This document shows positions 33,367-42,130 of a stretch of DNA of 57,491 nucleotides, piece by piece. The position numbers were made by a program, and so were the translations under genes. The notes beneath the pieces were generated by a model, which had not been told where the DNA came from, ran no database searches, and saw only the letters and a program-made list of their open reading frames with translations. Source of the DNA: Arthrobacter sp. efr-133-R2A-120 (GTDB lineage Bacteria > Actinomycetota > Actinomycetes > Actinomycetales > Micrococcaceae). The DNA lies in NCBI RefSeq assembly GCF_030209835.1, contig NZ_JARVRF010000069.1, forward strand, positions 1-57,491, written 5' to 3'. Each line of letters starts with the position of its first letter. Within the stretch, counting starts at the first letter, position 1.

Positions 33367-35357
33367 TATGCGTTGACCTTTCCGAACATATCCAACACTT
33401 CCTGCACCGACGTGGCTTGCTCAAGCTTGGCCACTTGCGCCTTGTCCGTGAAGATCTTGGCGATGGAGGACAGGATGTGGAGGTGCTCGTTGTTGATGCC
33501 GGCGACGCCGACGACGAACTTGACCTGCTTGCCGCCCCAGTCGATGCCCTCGGGGTAGCGGACGATCGATACACCGGAGTGCAGGATGTGGTCCTTGGCA
33601 GCGTTCGTGCCGTGCGGGATGGCCAGGAAGCTGCCCATGTAGGTGGACACGGATTCCTCGCGCTCATGCATTGCGTGAATGTAGCCCATGTCCACGGCGC
33701 CGCGGTCCAGCAGGAGCTTGCCTGCCTCGTCGATGGCCGAGTCACGGTCCGTGGCGGTGCCGTTGAGGATGACACTTTCGGGGAGAAGGACTTCCTTGCC
33801 CCCGACGGCGGCGGCCGGCTGGGCGGCGTGGGCACCGGCGGCCGGTTCGGCGACCGCCGTCGAGCCCTCAGCGCCGGACCCGGCGTTGCTGCTCTTGACC
33901 AGTTCCACGATCTCCTCGTACCGGGGACTGTTCATGAAGTTGTCCACGGAGACGTGCACGGCGCTGGAGGTGACCGGCCGGGCGCGTTCTGTCAGGTCCT
34001 GGTGCGTGACCACGACGTCGTAAGTGTCGCTGAGGTTGGCAATGGACGCATTGGTCACATTCACATCGGGGAAGCCCGCCGCCTTGATCTTGTTGCGCAA
34101 GACCGTGGCGCCCATGGCACTGGAACCCATCCCTGCGTCGCATGCGAACACGATGTTCTGGATGGGCTTAGTCAGGACGGCAGTGCCGCCTGAGCCCACG
34201 AGGGCCGAAGCCACGGAGCTCTTCTTGCCCTTCATTTCCTCCATCTTGGAGGTGGCTTCGCCAAGGTCGACCTCATCGCTGTGGTGCGTGGTCCGGAGAA
34301 TCAACGAGGAGACGAGGAACGAAACCGTTGCTGCCAGGATGACCGACAGGATGACGCCCACATAGCTATCCCGGGAGGTCTGCGCAATGACGGCGAAGAT
34401 GGATCCCGGGGCTGCGGGAGCCACGAGGCCGGAGTTGGTGATTGCAAGAGTCGCAATGCCTGTCATGCCACCAGCGATGGTTCCGAGGATCAGCAGCGGA
34501 CGCATGAGAACGTACGGGAAGTAGATCTCGTGGATCCCCCCGAGGAACTGGATGATGAAAGCGCCCGGCGCCGAGGCCTTCGCCGCCCCGCGTCCGAAGA
34601 ACATGTAAGCGAGGAGAAGCCCGGCACCCGGACCGGGGTTGGCTTCCAGCAGGAACAGGATCGACTTGCCTTGGTCCAGCGACTGCTGGATCCCCAAGGG
34701 CGTCAGTACGCCGTGGTTGATGGCGTTGTTGAGGAAGAGGACCTTGGCGGGCTCGATGAAGATGCTGGTGAGCGGAAGGAGCCCGTTGTGCACCAGGAAC
34801 TGGACGAAGTTGCCCGCTGCCTCGCTGAAGCGCGTAACTACCGGAGAAATACCGAAGAAGCCAAGCATGGCCAAAATGGCGCCCCAAATGCCAGCGGAGA
34901 AGTTATTCACCAGCATTTCGAAGCCTGCGCGGATCTTGCCCTCCCAGATGGAGTCGATCTTCTTCATGGTCCAGCCACCGAGCGGGCCCATGATCATCGC
35001 GCCAATGAACATCGGGATGCCGGCGCCGACAATCACGCCCATGGTACCGATCGCCCCGACGACGCCACCCCGCGCACCATAAACGTTCCGGCCGCCGGTG
35101 TAGGCGATCAGGAGCGGCAGCAGGTAGGTGATCATGGGGCCAACGAGGCCCACGTTAGGCGTACCGGCAGCGTCGTTGCCGAAGCCGCCGAGCACGGGGA
35201 CGGGCAACCATCCAGTCTTGATGAACAGGGCGGTAATGAGGCCCCATGCAATAAAGGCCCCGATGTTGGGCATGATCATGCCGGACAGGAACGTTCCGAA
35301 CTTTTGGACACCAACGCGCACGCTGGTGCGCTGTTTCGCAACTGACGCTGTTGCCAT
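33366..35357 (-). CDS. mtlA: PTS mannitol-specific EIICBA
   Basis: 663 residues with all three domains in one chain. IIC spans about residues 15-340 (FLSGMIMPNIGAFIAWGLIT, with LEANPGPGAGLLLAYMFFG in the middle). IIB spans about 400-495 with the phospho-Cys in VFACDAGMGSSA. IIA spans about 525-660 with the phospho-His in SFLAIPHGTNAAKDH. It imports and phosphorylates mannitol using phosphate from HPr. Ala/Gly-rich linkers join the B and A domains. The EI and HPr genes are 0.9 kb away on the other strand. Confidence 0.96.
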   Translation of the reverse strand: MATASVAKQRTSVRVGVQKFGTFLSGMIMPNIGAFIAWGLITALFIKTGWLPVPVLGGFGNDAAGTPNVGLVGPMITYLLPLLIAYTGGRNVYGARGGVVGAIGTMGVIVGAGIPMFIGAMIMGPLGGWTMKKIDSIWEGKIRAGFEMLVNNFSAGIWGAILAMLGFFGISPVVTRFSEAAGNFVQFLVHNGLLPLTSIFIEPAKVLFLNNAINHGVLTPLGIQQSLDQGKSILFLLEANPGPGAGLLLAYMFFGRGAAKASAPGAFIIQFLGGIHEIYFPYVLMRPLLILGTIAGGMTGIATLAITNSGLVAPAAPGSIFAVIAQTSRDSYVGVILSVILAATVSFLVSSLILRTTHHSDEVDLGEATSKMEEMKGKKSSVASALVGSGGTAVLTKPIQNIVFACDAGMGSSAMGATVLRNKIKAAGFPDVNVTNASIANLSDTYDVVVTHQDLTERARPVTSSAVHVSVDNFMNSPRYEEIVELVKSSNAGSGAEGSTAVAEPAAGAHAAQPAAAVGGKEVLLPESVILNGTATDRDSAIDEAGKLLLDRGAVDMGYIHAMHEREESVSTYMGSFLAIPHGTNAAKDHILHSGVSIVRYPEGIDWGGKQVKFVVGVAGINNEHLHILSSIAKIFTDKAQVAKLEQATSVQEVLDMFGKVNA

Positions 35358-35380
35358 TGTGTGAATTCCTAACGTGAGTC

Positions 35381-35413
35381 CCGCATCAATGCGGAATCAG
35401 TCGATATCTATCG
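35381..35413. promoter_or_regulatory. Two small palindromes between TetR gene and mtlA
   Basis: CCGCAT-CA-ATGCGG (35381-35394) and CGATA-TC-TATCG (35402-35413) lie in the 69-bp gap upstream of mtlA. They could mark a separate mtlA promoter/operator or the end of the TetR transcript. Confidence 0.4.
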
Positions 35414-35426
35414 AAAGAGGACAGCT

Positions 35427-36149
35427 CTAGGAGCTGCTGGAGATTCGGTGAAGCCATTCAAGAAAGAGCTTCAGTTCCGAACTGGATAGCTGGTCTGAAT
35501 GCGAGGCTTGGAGTGCCGCATTCAGCGCGATTGCCGCAACAACAACGGACGACTTGCCGGAGTCGTCTGCTGCGGCGCCACGGGCTGTTTCCGTGGACAC
35601 GGCGAAAATCATGGAATCCCGGGTCATGGTGGAAAGTTCGAGGTTCCGGTCTTCCAAAGGCTCTGCAATGAGCATGAGCGTGACGCCAACGTTGGCCGCC
35701 AGGATGCTTCTGGCCGCCTCACGCGGGGGTACGTTGATCTGCCCGGCAATGGCCGCCTTGCTCAGCATCTCCTCCAGAAGCGACTCGGCATCAGCCACGA
35801 TGGCCGGCCTGCTTTCCGGACGGATGTTGCCGAACATCACCAGGTAAAGGTGCGGTTGGGTAAGTCCGAACTGGACGTGGTTGTCCCACATCCGGCGGAC
35901 GTCCTCCAGGGGAACCCCAGAGGGAGCGAAGTCCCGCTCTCCCGCCACATACTCCTCGAAGCCGGCTGCAACGACGGCGTCGAACAGCCCCTCCTTGTCG
36001 CCGAAGTGGTGGTAAAGCGTGGGCGCCGTGACGCCGGCAAGTTTGGTGATTTGGCGCGTAGAGACCGGCGACCCATCCGAATTCGCCAGCAACTCGGCAG
36101 CTGCACGGAGCAGCCGAGTTTTGGGCGGAAGCTGGTCATCGAAACTCAT
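35427..36149 (-). CDS. TetR family transcriptional regulator of the PTS/mannitol locus
   Basis: 240 residues. The HTH contains VSTRQITKLAGVTAPTLYHH followed by FGDKEGLFDAVV. The C-terminal helices hold NHVQFGLTQPHLYLVMFGN, the TetR_C-type effector domain. It is divergent from ptsI and directly upstream of mtlA in the same direction, so it could control both. A 15-bp palindrome lies 19 bp upstream of its ATG. Confidence 0.85.
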   Translation of the reverse strand: MSFDDQLPPKTRLLRAAAELLANSDGSPVSTRQITKLAGVTAPTLYHHFGDKEGLFDAVVAAGFEEYVAGERDFAPSGVPLEDVRRMWDNHVQFGLTQPHLYLVMFGNIRPESRPAIVADAESLLEEMLSKAAIAGQINVPPREAARSILAANVGVTLMLIAEPLEDRNLELSTMTRDSMIFAVSTETARGAAADDSGKSSVVVAAIALNAALQASHSDQLSSSELKLFLEWLHRISSSS

Positions 36150-36167
36150 AGCCGCTACCCTAGCACC

Positions 36168-36182
36168 TATAGCAACGCTATA
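36168..36182. promoter_or_regulatory. TetR operator candidate upstream of ptsI
   Basis: TATAGC-AAC-GCTATA, a perfect 6-3-6 palindrome between the TetR gene (start 36149) and ptsI (start 36267). Confidence 0.6.
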
Positions 36183-36266
36183 TGAAGTGAGTCACAGGAG
36201 ATTTTTTCGGATCCCGAGGCGCCGCAGCCGCCGGGTCCGATCCGAGAGCAGGAACAGAGGATTTCA

Positions 36267-37955
36267 GTGCAGAATTTCCAAGGAGTAGGCGTCAGCCCGG
36301 GCCGCGTCATTGGCACTATCCGTCAGATGCCCAAACCAGTCAGCGAACCGCCGTCGGGAGAGCAGCTAGCCGCATCGACCACCGCGGAAGACGCCGTCGC
36401 CGGCCTAAAAGCGGCGGCCCAGTCGGTCCACGACGAACTCAAAGCGCGCGCGGACAAGGCCAGTGGCGACGGCAAGGCGGTGCTGGAAGCCACCGCCCTC
36501 ATGGCCAAGGACACCATGCTCCTGAAGTCGGCCACCAAGCTCATCAACAACAACGGCAGCTCCGCCGAACGCGCCATCTGGGAAGCCGGCGCCTCCGTGT
36601 CCGAAATGCTCCACAACCTGGGCGGATACATGGCCGAGCGCGCCACCGACGTCCTGGACGTCCGCGCGCGGATCGTCGCCGAACTTCGCGGAGTCCCTGC
36701 CCCGGGGATCCCGGCGTCGGACACTCCGTTTATCCTGGTGGCCGAAGACCTCGCTCCGGCCGACACCGCAACGCTGGACCCCGCCGTCGTGACAGCACTG
36801 GTCACCTCGGGCGGCGGACCGCAGTCCCACACGGCGATCATCGCGCGCTCGCTCGGCCTGCCCGCCGTCGTCGCGGCCCGCGGAGTGGACGAAATTCCTG
36901 ACGGCGCAGAAGTCTTTGTGGACGGCGCAGCCGGCTCACTCTCCCTCGAACCCAGCGAAGAACAGCGCGCGGCCGCCCTCGCATGGGTCGAAAATGCCGC
37001 CACCCTGGCGGTTTTTGACGGCAACGGCACGACGGCGGACGGCCACTTGGTGCCCCTCCTCGCCAACGTCGGCGGCGCCAAGGACGCTGCCGCGGCCGCC
37101 GCGCTTGGCGCGCAGGGCGTGGGCCTTTTCCGCACCGAATTCTGCTTCCTGGAACGCGACACCGAACCGACCGTGCTTGAACAGGCCGCCGCGTACAGGG
37201 GCGTGTTCGACGCCTTCCCGGGCAAGAAAGTAGTGCTCCGGACCCTCGATGCAGGCGCCGATAAGCCCCTTCCCTTCCTCACCGACGCCACCGAACCCAA
37301 CCCGGCCCTCGGCGTGCGCGGCTACCGCACCGACTTCACGACACCCGGTGTTTTGGACCGCCAGCTCGAGGCCATCGCCATAGCGGCCGACGAAACAGAA
37401 GCTGAGGTGTGGGTCATGGCACCCATGATCTCGACTGCGGCCGAGGCTGCCCATTTCGCATCGATGTGCGATGCCGCGGGCATCAAGACACCCGGCGTGA
37501 TGGTGGAAGTTCCCTCGGCGGCATTGACCTCGGCGTCGGTCCTGCGCCACGTGGGCTTCGCGTCCCTCGGCACCAACGACCTCACCCAGTACGCCATGGC
37601 CGCCGACCGGCAACTCGGGCCCCTCGCCGAACTCAACACCCCGTGGCAGCCCGCCGTCCTGCGCCTCGTCCAGCTGACAGTGGCGGGCTCGGCCGAAGAA
37701 GGCAACGGCAAACCCGTTGGCGTCTGCGGTGAAGCTGCCGCGGACCCGGCCCTCGCCGTCGTACTCGTTGGCTTGGGCGTGTCCACACTGTCCATGACCG
37801 CCCGCTCGCTGGCCGCCGTCGGAACCGTGCTCAAAACGGTGACGTTGGAACAGGCGCAGGAGCTCGCCCGACTGGCGCTCAGCGCACCCGATGCGCTTGA
37901 TGCGAAGGCCTGGGTCCGCGCCAAACTGCCGATCCTCGAGGAACTCGGGCTCTGA
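36267..37955 (+). CDS. ptsI: PTS enzyme I (phosphoenolpyruvate-protein phosphotransferase)
   Basis: 562 residues. The phospho-His is in TSGGGPQSHTAIIARSLGLP (near residue 190), the PEP-binding half has GVGLFRTEFCFLERDTEP and LRTLDAGADKPLPFL, and the active Cys region is GKPVGVCGEAAADP near residue 487. It transfers phosphate from PEP to HPr. The GTG start is supported by AGAGG upstream and by the conserved GVGVSPGRVIG opening. ptsH follows after 41 bp, so ptsI-ptsH is an operon. Confidence 0.95.
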   Translation: MQNFQGVGVSPGRVIGTIRQMPKPVSEPPSGEQLAASTTAEDAVAGLKAAAQSVHDELKARADKASGDGKAVLEATALMAKDTMLLKSATKLINNNGSSAERAIWEAGASVSEMLHNLGGYMAERATDVLDVRARIVAELRGVPAPGIPASDTPFILVAEDLAPADTATLDPAVVTALVTSGGGPQSHTAIIARSLGLPAVVAARGVDEIPDGAEVFVDGAAGSLSLEPSEEQRAAALAWVENAATLAVFDGNGTTADGHLVPLLANVGGAKDAAAAAALGAQGVGLFRTEFCFLERDTEPTVLEQAAAYRGVFDAFPGKKVVLRTLDAGADKPLPFLTDATEPNPALGVRGYRTDFTTPGVLDRQLEAIAIAADETEAEVWVMAPMISTAAEAAHFASMCDAAGIKTPGVMVEVPSAALTSASVLRHVGFASLGTNDLTQYAMAADRQLGPLAELNTPWQPAVLRLVQLTVAGSAEEGNGKPVGVCGEAAADPALAVVLVGLGVSTLSMTARSLAAVGTVLKTVTLEQAQELARLALSAPDALDAKAWVRAKLPILEELGL

Positions 37956-37996
37956 GCCCAGCCGTACTGCCCCCTACCTGAACACAAGGAGAAACC

Positions 37997-38275
37997 ATGC
38001 CCGAACGCACCGCCACCATCGCCAGCCGCTCCGGACTGCACGCCCGTCCGGCGGCGATTTTTGCCGAAGCCGCGGGGGAATCCCCGGTTGAAGTGACCAT
38101 CGCGATGGCCGGTTCGCCTGCCGACGACGCGCTCGACGCCGCCAGCATCCTTTCGCTCATGACGCTTGGGGCGGCAAAGGGCGACGTCGTGGTGCTTCGG
38201 GCCGAGGGCGACGGCGCCGACGCTGCCCTCGATTCCCTGGTGACGCTGCTGGAAACAGACCTCGACGCGGAGTAG
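37997..38275 (+). CDS. ptsH: Phosphocarrier protein HPr
   Basis: 92 residues. The phospho-His lies in SRSGLHARPAAIFAEAA (His 15), and the region around the regulatory serine reads DAASILSLMTLGAAKGD. HPr passes phosphate from EI to MtlA and other EII proteins. AAGGAGAAACC gives a strong ribosome site. The serine is kept, but no HPr kinase gene is in the window and its use is unproven here. Confidence 0.96.
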   Translation: MPERTATIASRSGLHARPAAIFAEAAGESPVEVTIAMAGSPADDALDAASILSLMTLGAAKGDVVVLRAEGDGADAALDSLVTLLETDLDAE

Positions 38276-38288
38276 GCACCTCCCACCC

Positions 38289-38366
38289 GACGCTCGCTCA
38301 CATATGGTGGCTTCCCGCCCGACGCTCGCTCACATATGGTGGCTTCCCGTCGAACGCTCGCTCACC
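38289..38366. repeat. 32-bp-period GCTCGCTCAC repeats, locus 4
   Basis: Three direct units: GACGCTCGCTCACATAT at 38289 and 38321, and GAACGCTCGCTCAC beginning around 38352. The first two 32-bp periods, including the spacer GGTGGCTTCCCG, are nearly identical. The cluster lies between ptsH and the methyltransferase gene, both on the plus strand. Confidence 0.8.
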
Positions 38367-38391
38367 GTTGACTAGCCGAAAGGAGCCGGAA

Positions 38392-39378
38392 ATGCGCAAG
38401 CCGGACGCCGCCGTCGCGTTCTACGCGCTCAGCATCCTGCTGCTTCCGGTCTCGTTGCTCGGCTATGTGATTTGGGTCGGGAAGCTTCTGGCCGTGAAGC
38501 CTTCCGGGGTTTCGACGAGCGCGCAGGCTCCGCTCTCTGCTAGGTGGGCGATGCACAATTTCGGCGTGCGCGAAGACCAGGCAGCGAACCGGCTGTTGCC
38601 CCTGCTGCCCGGCGTTCCTTGGCTGGGCATGCGGTTGGCGTTCTGGCCGACGCTCTTCGCGCACCGCGTCACCGGTTTCGTCCCGAAGACCTTCCGGTAC
38701 CCCTTTGAGGGCGAGATACCTCCACAAGCCGAGGCGTCGGCCAGGGTCGCGTTCTTCGACGGCGCCGTGGACCGCGCACTTCCCGGGACCGACCAGTTGG
38801 TCATCCTCGGCGCCGGCTTCGACACACGCCCCTACCGCCTCCCGCGGGACACGTCCGTCAGCTCCTTCGAGGTAGATGCCCCAAAGACGCAGGCGGTCAA
38901 GCGCGAAATACTGGAAAAGGCAGGAATCGACTTACGCAAGGTCGCGTTCGTGCCCGCGGACTTTGAGAAGGATGATTGGCTCGCCAAACTCGTGGACGCG
39001 GGGTTCGACCTTGGGCGTCCGGCACTTTTCCTCTGGGAAGGCGTCACGATGTACCTCGACCGGGAAGCGATCGAGGACACGCTGCGCAAGATCGCGAGTT
39101 GCGCCAACGGCAGTTTGCTCGCATTCGACTACATCACAACCGAGACCCTTGAGTCGAGCATGCCCTACTGGCGGTTCGGGAGGGCAGCGGCTAAGGCAGC
39201 GGGCGAACCGTTGATGTTCGGCGTGGACAGGACACCGCCGTCGCGGGAGCGTCTTGCCGAACTTCTGCGATCCGCGGGGCTGACGCTCCTCGAACAGCGT
39301 GGGCTTGGTCGCGAGACAAAGAAGAAACGCGCGTGGGGTGGCTTCGCGATAGCAGTGGTGGGGCGCATTGGGCCCTAG
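38392..39378 (+). CDS. Class I SAM-dependent methyltransferase (LCMT-like family)
   Basis: 328 residues. An N-terminal hydrophobic stretch AFYALSILLLPVSLLGYVIW suggests a membrane anchor. The SAM site is LVILGAGFDTRPYRLP, the acidic loop is SSFEVDAPKTQAVKREIL, and motif IV is FLWEGVTMYLDREAIEDTL, typical of the TIGR00027/LCMT-like group. The substrate is unknown. The ATG at 38392 with AAAGGAG is chosen over an in-frame TTG 24 bp upstream. Confidence 0.88.
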   Translation: MRKPDAAVAFYALSILLLPVSLLGYVIWVGKLLAVKPSGVSTSAQAPLSARWAMHNFGVREDQAANRLLPLLPGVPWLGMRLAFWPTLFAHRVTGFVPKTFRYPFEGEIPPQAEASARVAFFDGAVDRALPGTDQLVILGAGFDTRPYRLPRDTSVSSFEVDAPKTQAVKREILEKAGIDLRKVAFVPADFEKDDWLAKLVDAGFDLGRPALFLWEGVTMYLDREAIEDTLRKIASCANGSLLAFDYITTETLESSMPYWRFGRAAAKAAGEPLMFGVDRTPPSRERLAELLRSAGLTLLEQRGLGRETKKKRAWGGFAIAVVGRIGP

Positions 39379-39390
39379 ACGACCGCATTG

Positions 39391-39470
39391 ATCTGAGCGC
39401 GCGTTACGTCGATATGGCTCATATCCGAGCGAGCGTCCGGGATTTTGGGCGCATAGGGGGGCGCGCGTCT
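39391..39470. repeat. 32-bp-period GAGCGAGCGT repeats, locus 5 (degenerate)
   Basis: TGAGCGCGCGT at 39394, CGAGCGAGCGT at 39426 and a degenerate GGGGCGCGCGT at 39458, all 32 bp apart and in the reverse orientation. The cluster lies between the methyltransferase and the convergent acyl-CoA dehydrogenase gene. Confidence 0.65.
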
Positions 39471-39522
39471 CAAGGGGGGCGCGTCTCAGGGGGCGCGGCC
39501 GGGGCGACCGTGGGGCCGCCGC

Positions 39523-40788
39523 TCAGGCGAAGGCGGAGATACCCGTGATCGAGCGTCCGATAATCAACGCCTGCACGGTCTCTGTGCCTTCATAGGTATG
39601 GATGCCCTCTATGTCGGCGAAGTGCCGGGCCACGCGGTTGGCCAACAAGATCCCATTGCCCCCGAGCAGGTCGCGCGCGTTCGAGGCGATGCTGCGGGCA
39701 GTCCGGGTGCATGTGAACTTCGCGAGCGCCGCCTGAGCGGGAGTCAGCACGCCCTCTTCGTCCAGCTTGGTCATCTGCATGACCATGAGCTGCATGGTGG
39801 CGAGCTCCGAATGCATCCGGGTAAGTCGCTCCTGCACAATCTGCGAAGCGGCCAGCGGGCGGCCGAACTGCCGGCGTTGGGCAGCGTACTGCACCGCGGT
39901 TTCGTAGCAGGCGGTGGCATGCCCGACGGCGGACCAGGCCACTCCCAGCCGGGTCGCCAAGAGCACCCGGGCCGTGTCCTTGAAACTCCGGGCACCCGGG
40001 AGCACGTTTTCCGCCGGGATGAAGACATTCTCAAGGCGGATATGTGCCTGCCAAATGGCCCGGAGTGAGAGCTTGCCTTCGATGGTCGTGGCAGAGTATC
40101 CGGGGGAATCCTGCGGGACGAGGTATCCGTGGACTTGCCCGTCGTCGCCGCGGGCCCAGACGACGGTCAGCCCGCCGATCGAGCCGTTGCCGATCCACTT
40201 CTTTTCACCGTTGAGCACATACCCGCCCTCGACGGCCGTCGCAGTTGTCTCGAGTCCCACCGAGTCGGAGCCGTGCGCGGGCTCGGTCAACGCGAAGGCA
40301 CCGAATTCCTCGGCCCGGGAAAGCGCGGGAAGCCAGCGGGCCTGCTGTTCCGGGGAACCGCATTCGGCCACGGATCGAAGGGCCAAACCACCCTGGACCG
40401 CGACCACCGTGCCGATGGACCCGTCGCCGCGGCTCAGTTCCATGGTGACCAGCCCGGCGGCGGTTTTGCTCATGGCAGGGAACCCGTCGATGTTGATTCC
40501 GTCGCGCAGGAGGTCAAGTTCACCGAGACGCTTCACCAAGTGCAGCGGATACTCCGCGCGCTCCCAGTACCCCGCGATGACCGGGAGCACCTCGTCCTGG
40601 ACAAAGGTCCGCGCACGGTCCCAGTAGGCGCGGTCTTCGCCGCTGATGTCCTTGAAAACGGAGGCCGGGTCCGGGTCCAGCGATTCGTTGAGGACATACT
40701 CGGGCTCCATGGTGCCGGCCGGGAAAACAGTCCCAGCCGGAAACAAGGCATCCAGTTCTTCGGAGGTGCTATTGGACGTCGTCGTCAT
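39523..40788 (-). CDS. Acyl-CoA dehydrogenase (glutaryl-CoA dehydrogenase-like)
   Basis: 421 residues. FAD-site motifs include GAFALTEPAHGSDSVGLETT, YVLNGEKKWIGNGSI, and RDLLGGNGILLANRVARHFA. The C-terminal IEGIHTYEGTETVQALIIGR carries the catalytic Glu in the YEGT position used by glutaryl-CoA and short-chain members. It oxidises an acyl-CoA at C2-C3. GAGGATTCC precedes the ATG at 40788. It lies downstream of a TetR gene on the same strand; the 105-bp gap contains TGACA...TGTCA arms (40837-40856), a possible operator. Confidence 0.9.
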   Translation of the reverse strand: MTTTSNSTSEELDALFPAGTVFPAGTMEPEYVLNESLDPDPASVFKDISGEDRAYWDRARTFVQDEVLPVIAGYWERAEYPLHLVKRLGELDLLRDGINIDGFPAMSKTAAGLVTMELSRGDGSIGTVVAVQGGLALRSVAECGSPEQQARWLPALSRAEEFGAFALTEPAHGSDSVGLETTATAVEGGYVLNGEKKWIGNGSIGGLTVVWARGDDGQVHGYLVPQDSPGYSATTIEGKLSLRAIWQAHIRLENVFIPAENVLPGARSFKDTARVLLATRLGVAWSAVGHATACYETAVQYAAQRRQFGRPLAASQIVQERLTRMHSELATMQLMVMQMTKLDEEGVLTPAQAALAKFTCTRTARSIASNARDLLGGNGILLANRVARHFADIEGIHTYEGTETVQALIIGRSITGISAFA

Positions 40789-40893
40789 GGGGGAATCCTC
40801 GCTCTGGGGTTTCGATCTGCGACTCCCAGCATGCGCTGACACTCAGTTTCATGTCAAGGAACTCAGTACCAGCGGGGGGTTCTGCTGGATGAA

Positions 40894-41670
40894 CTAAGCC
40901 AGGGCGTCCCGGACTGCTTGAAGGATCCGTTCCGTACCCGCTGCAGGATCGAGGACGGCAACCACGACGGCGGGCCGGCCGCCTGGCGCGGACGCGGCAC
41001 CGGCTGCGTCGCTACCCGCCTCGCCGGTTGAAACACGGGCGAACGTGTCCGCCAATGCGCCCAATTCATTCCCGAGCCTGGCGGCCAGTTCTTCGGCTTC
41101 AGCTTCCCGCGCATCGCGCCAAGCACGCGCCTCATCCCCGGCACCCGTGCCGCGTTCGCCCGCAGAAACCGCCCGCAGCCATTGGCGCAGGACGCTGTTG
41201 TGCAGGGCGACTACCGATGCGGCAAAGGCCACCGCCGTGACCTCCCGGCTTTCGCCTTCGGGCAGCACAGATAGGAGATGATTCCGGAAAGCCCGTTGAT
41301 AGCGATGTGTCATCACAAGTTCACGATCACGAAGGGCCGGCACTTGATGCAGAAGTTCGTAGCGGGCCAGGGAAGTCCTCCGGTTGCCCACATGGTGGCT
41401 AAAGACCATGAGCGCCGCGTCCACGACGGCACGTAACGGATCCGCCGTCGTTCCCGAAAGCGACTCCTGGACCCGCCCGAGAATCCGGTCGTGATCAGCG
41501 AAAACAATGTCCTCTTTGGAACCGAACTTGCGGAAAAACGTGCTCCGGCTGATCCCTGCGGCATCGGCGAGGTCGTCCACGGAGGTCGCGTCGTAGCCTT
41601 GCCGCACCAGTAGATCGATTGCCGCGGCCACGGCGGGAGCTGGATCCGGATTGGCGGGGTAGTTGACCAT
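40894..41670 (-). CDS. TetR family transcriptional regulator
   Basis: 258 residues. The HTH is DATSVDDLADAAGISRSTFF and RKFGSKEDIVFADHDRI. The C-terminal domain contains RYELLHQVPALRDRELVMTHRY in part and ends in an Ala/Gly-rich tail. It probably controls the acyl-CoA dehydrogenase 105 bp downstream. The ATG at 41670 has no clear ribosome site; a 12-codon longer form is possible. Confidence 0.85.
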   Translation of the reverse strand: MVNYPANPDPAPAVAAAIDLLVRQGYDATSVDDLADAAGISRSTFFRKFGSKEDIVFADHDRILGRVQESLSGTTADPLRAVVDAALMVFSHHVGNRRTSLARYELLHQVPALRDRELVMTHRYQRAFRNHLLSVLPEGESREVTAVAFAASVVALHNSVLRQWLRAVSAGERGTGAGDEARAWRDAREAEAEELAARLGNELGALADTFARVSTGEAGSDAAGAASAPGGRPAVVVAVLDPAAGTERILQAVRDALA

Positions 41671-41730
41671 AGGCGTGAATCTAACACGAGGGCGTAACCG
41701 CACAGCCTTGGGCGCCGCTAGGCTTCTGCC

Positions 41731-42126
41731 ATGGCATTGATAGCTCCCCGCGTTACGCCTGGCTTGCCCGCGGACGACGCCCGGAACCTGGCACGCTCAC
41801 TCAAGGACAGCAACGACATCACGGTTTTCGTGGACGGCACGGTCCATCGGCTGCCGGATGAGGCGAGGGACGCCGTCGTCGACCTCCTCGGCAGGCTGGG
41901 CCGGGGCGAAGCGGTGACCGTCAGCAGCGTCGAGGAAATGCTCACGACGTCGCGGGCGGCCGAACTCGCGGGAATCTCGCACACCTACCTGCGGAACATG
42001 ACCGACCGTGGCGAAATCCCGGTGGAATACCGCGGCACGCATCGCCGCATCAGGCTCGCGGACATCATGGCGTGGCTGGAAACCCAGAAGAAGACGGCCG
42101 CGGCAGAAGAGCAAAGCAACACGTAG
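41731..42126 (+). CDS. Excisionase-family HTH DNA-binding protein (antitoxin-like)
   Basis: 131 residues. The C-terminal MerR/excisionase-type HTH is TTSRAAELAGISHTYLRNMT followed by RGEIPVEYRGTHRRIRLADI. The N-terminal half (DITVFVDGTVHRLPDEARDAVVDLL) resembles the dimer region of antitoxins that normally precede a PIN-domain toxin. No toxin follows: the next gene is on the other strand 4 bp away. It may be an orphan antitoxin or a solo regulator. Start chosen at the first ATG; ribosome site weak. Confidence 0.75.
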   Translation: MALIAPRVTPGLPADDARNLARSLKDSNDITVFVDGTVHRLPDEARDAVVDLLGRLGRGEAVTVSSVEEMLTTSRAAELAGISHTYLRNMTDRGEIPVEYRGTHRRIRLADIMAWLETQKKTAAAEEQSNT

Positions 42127-42130
42127 AAAG

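Noticed and set aside
38289..38366. CRISPR array
   Set aside because: Units are only 12-17 bp, the period is 32 bp with similar rather than unique spacers, there are two or three units per locus, and no cas genes are present.
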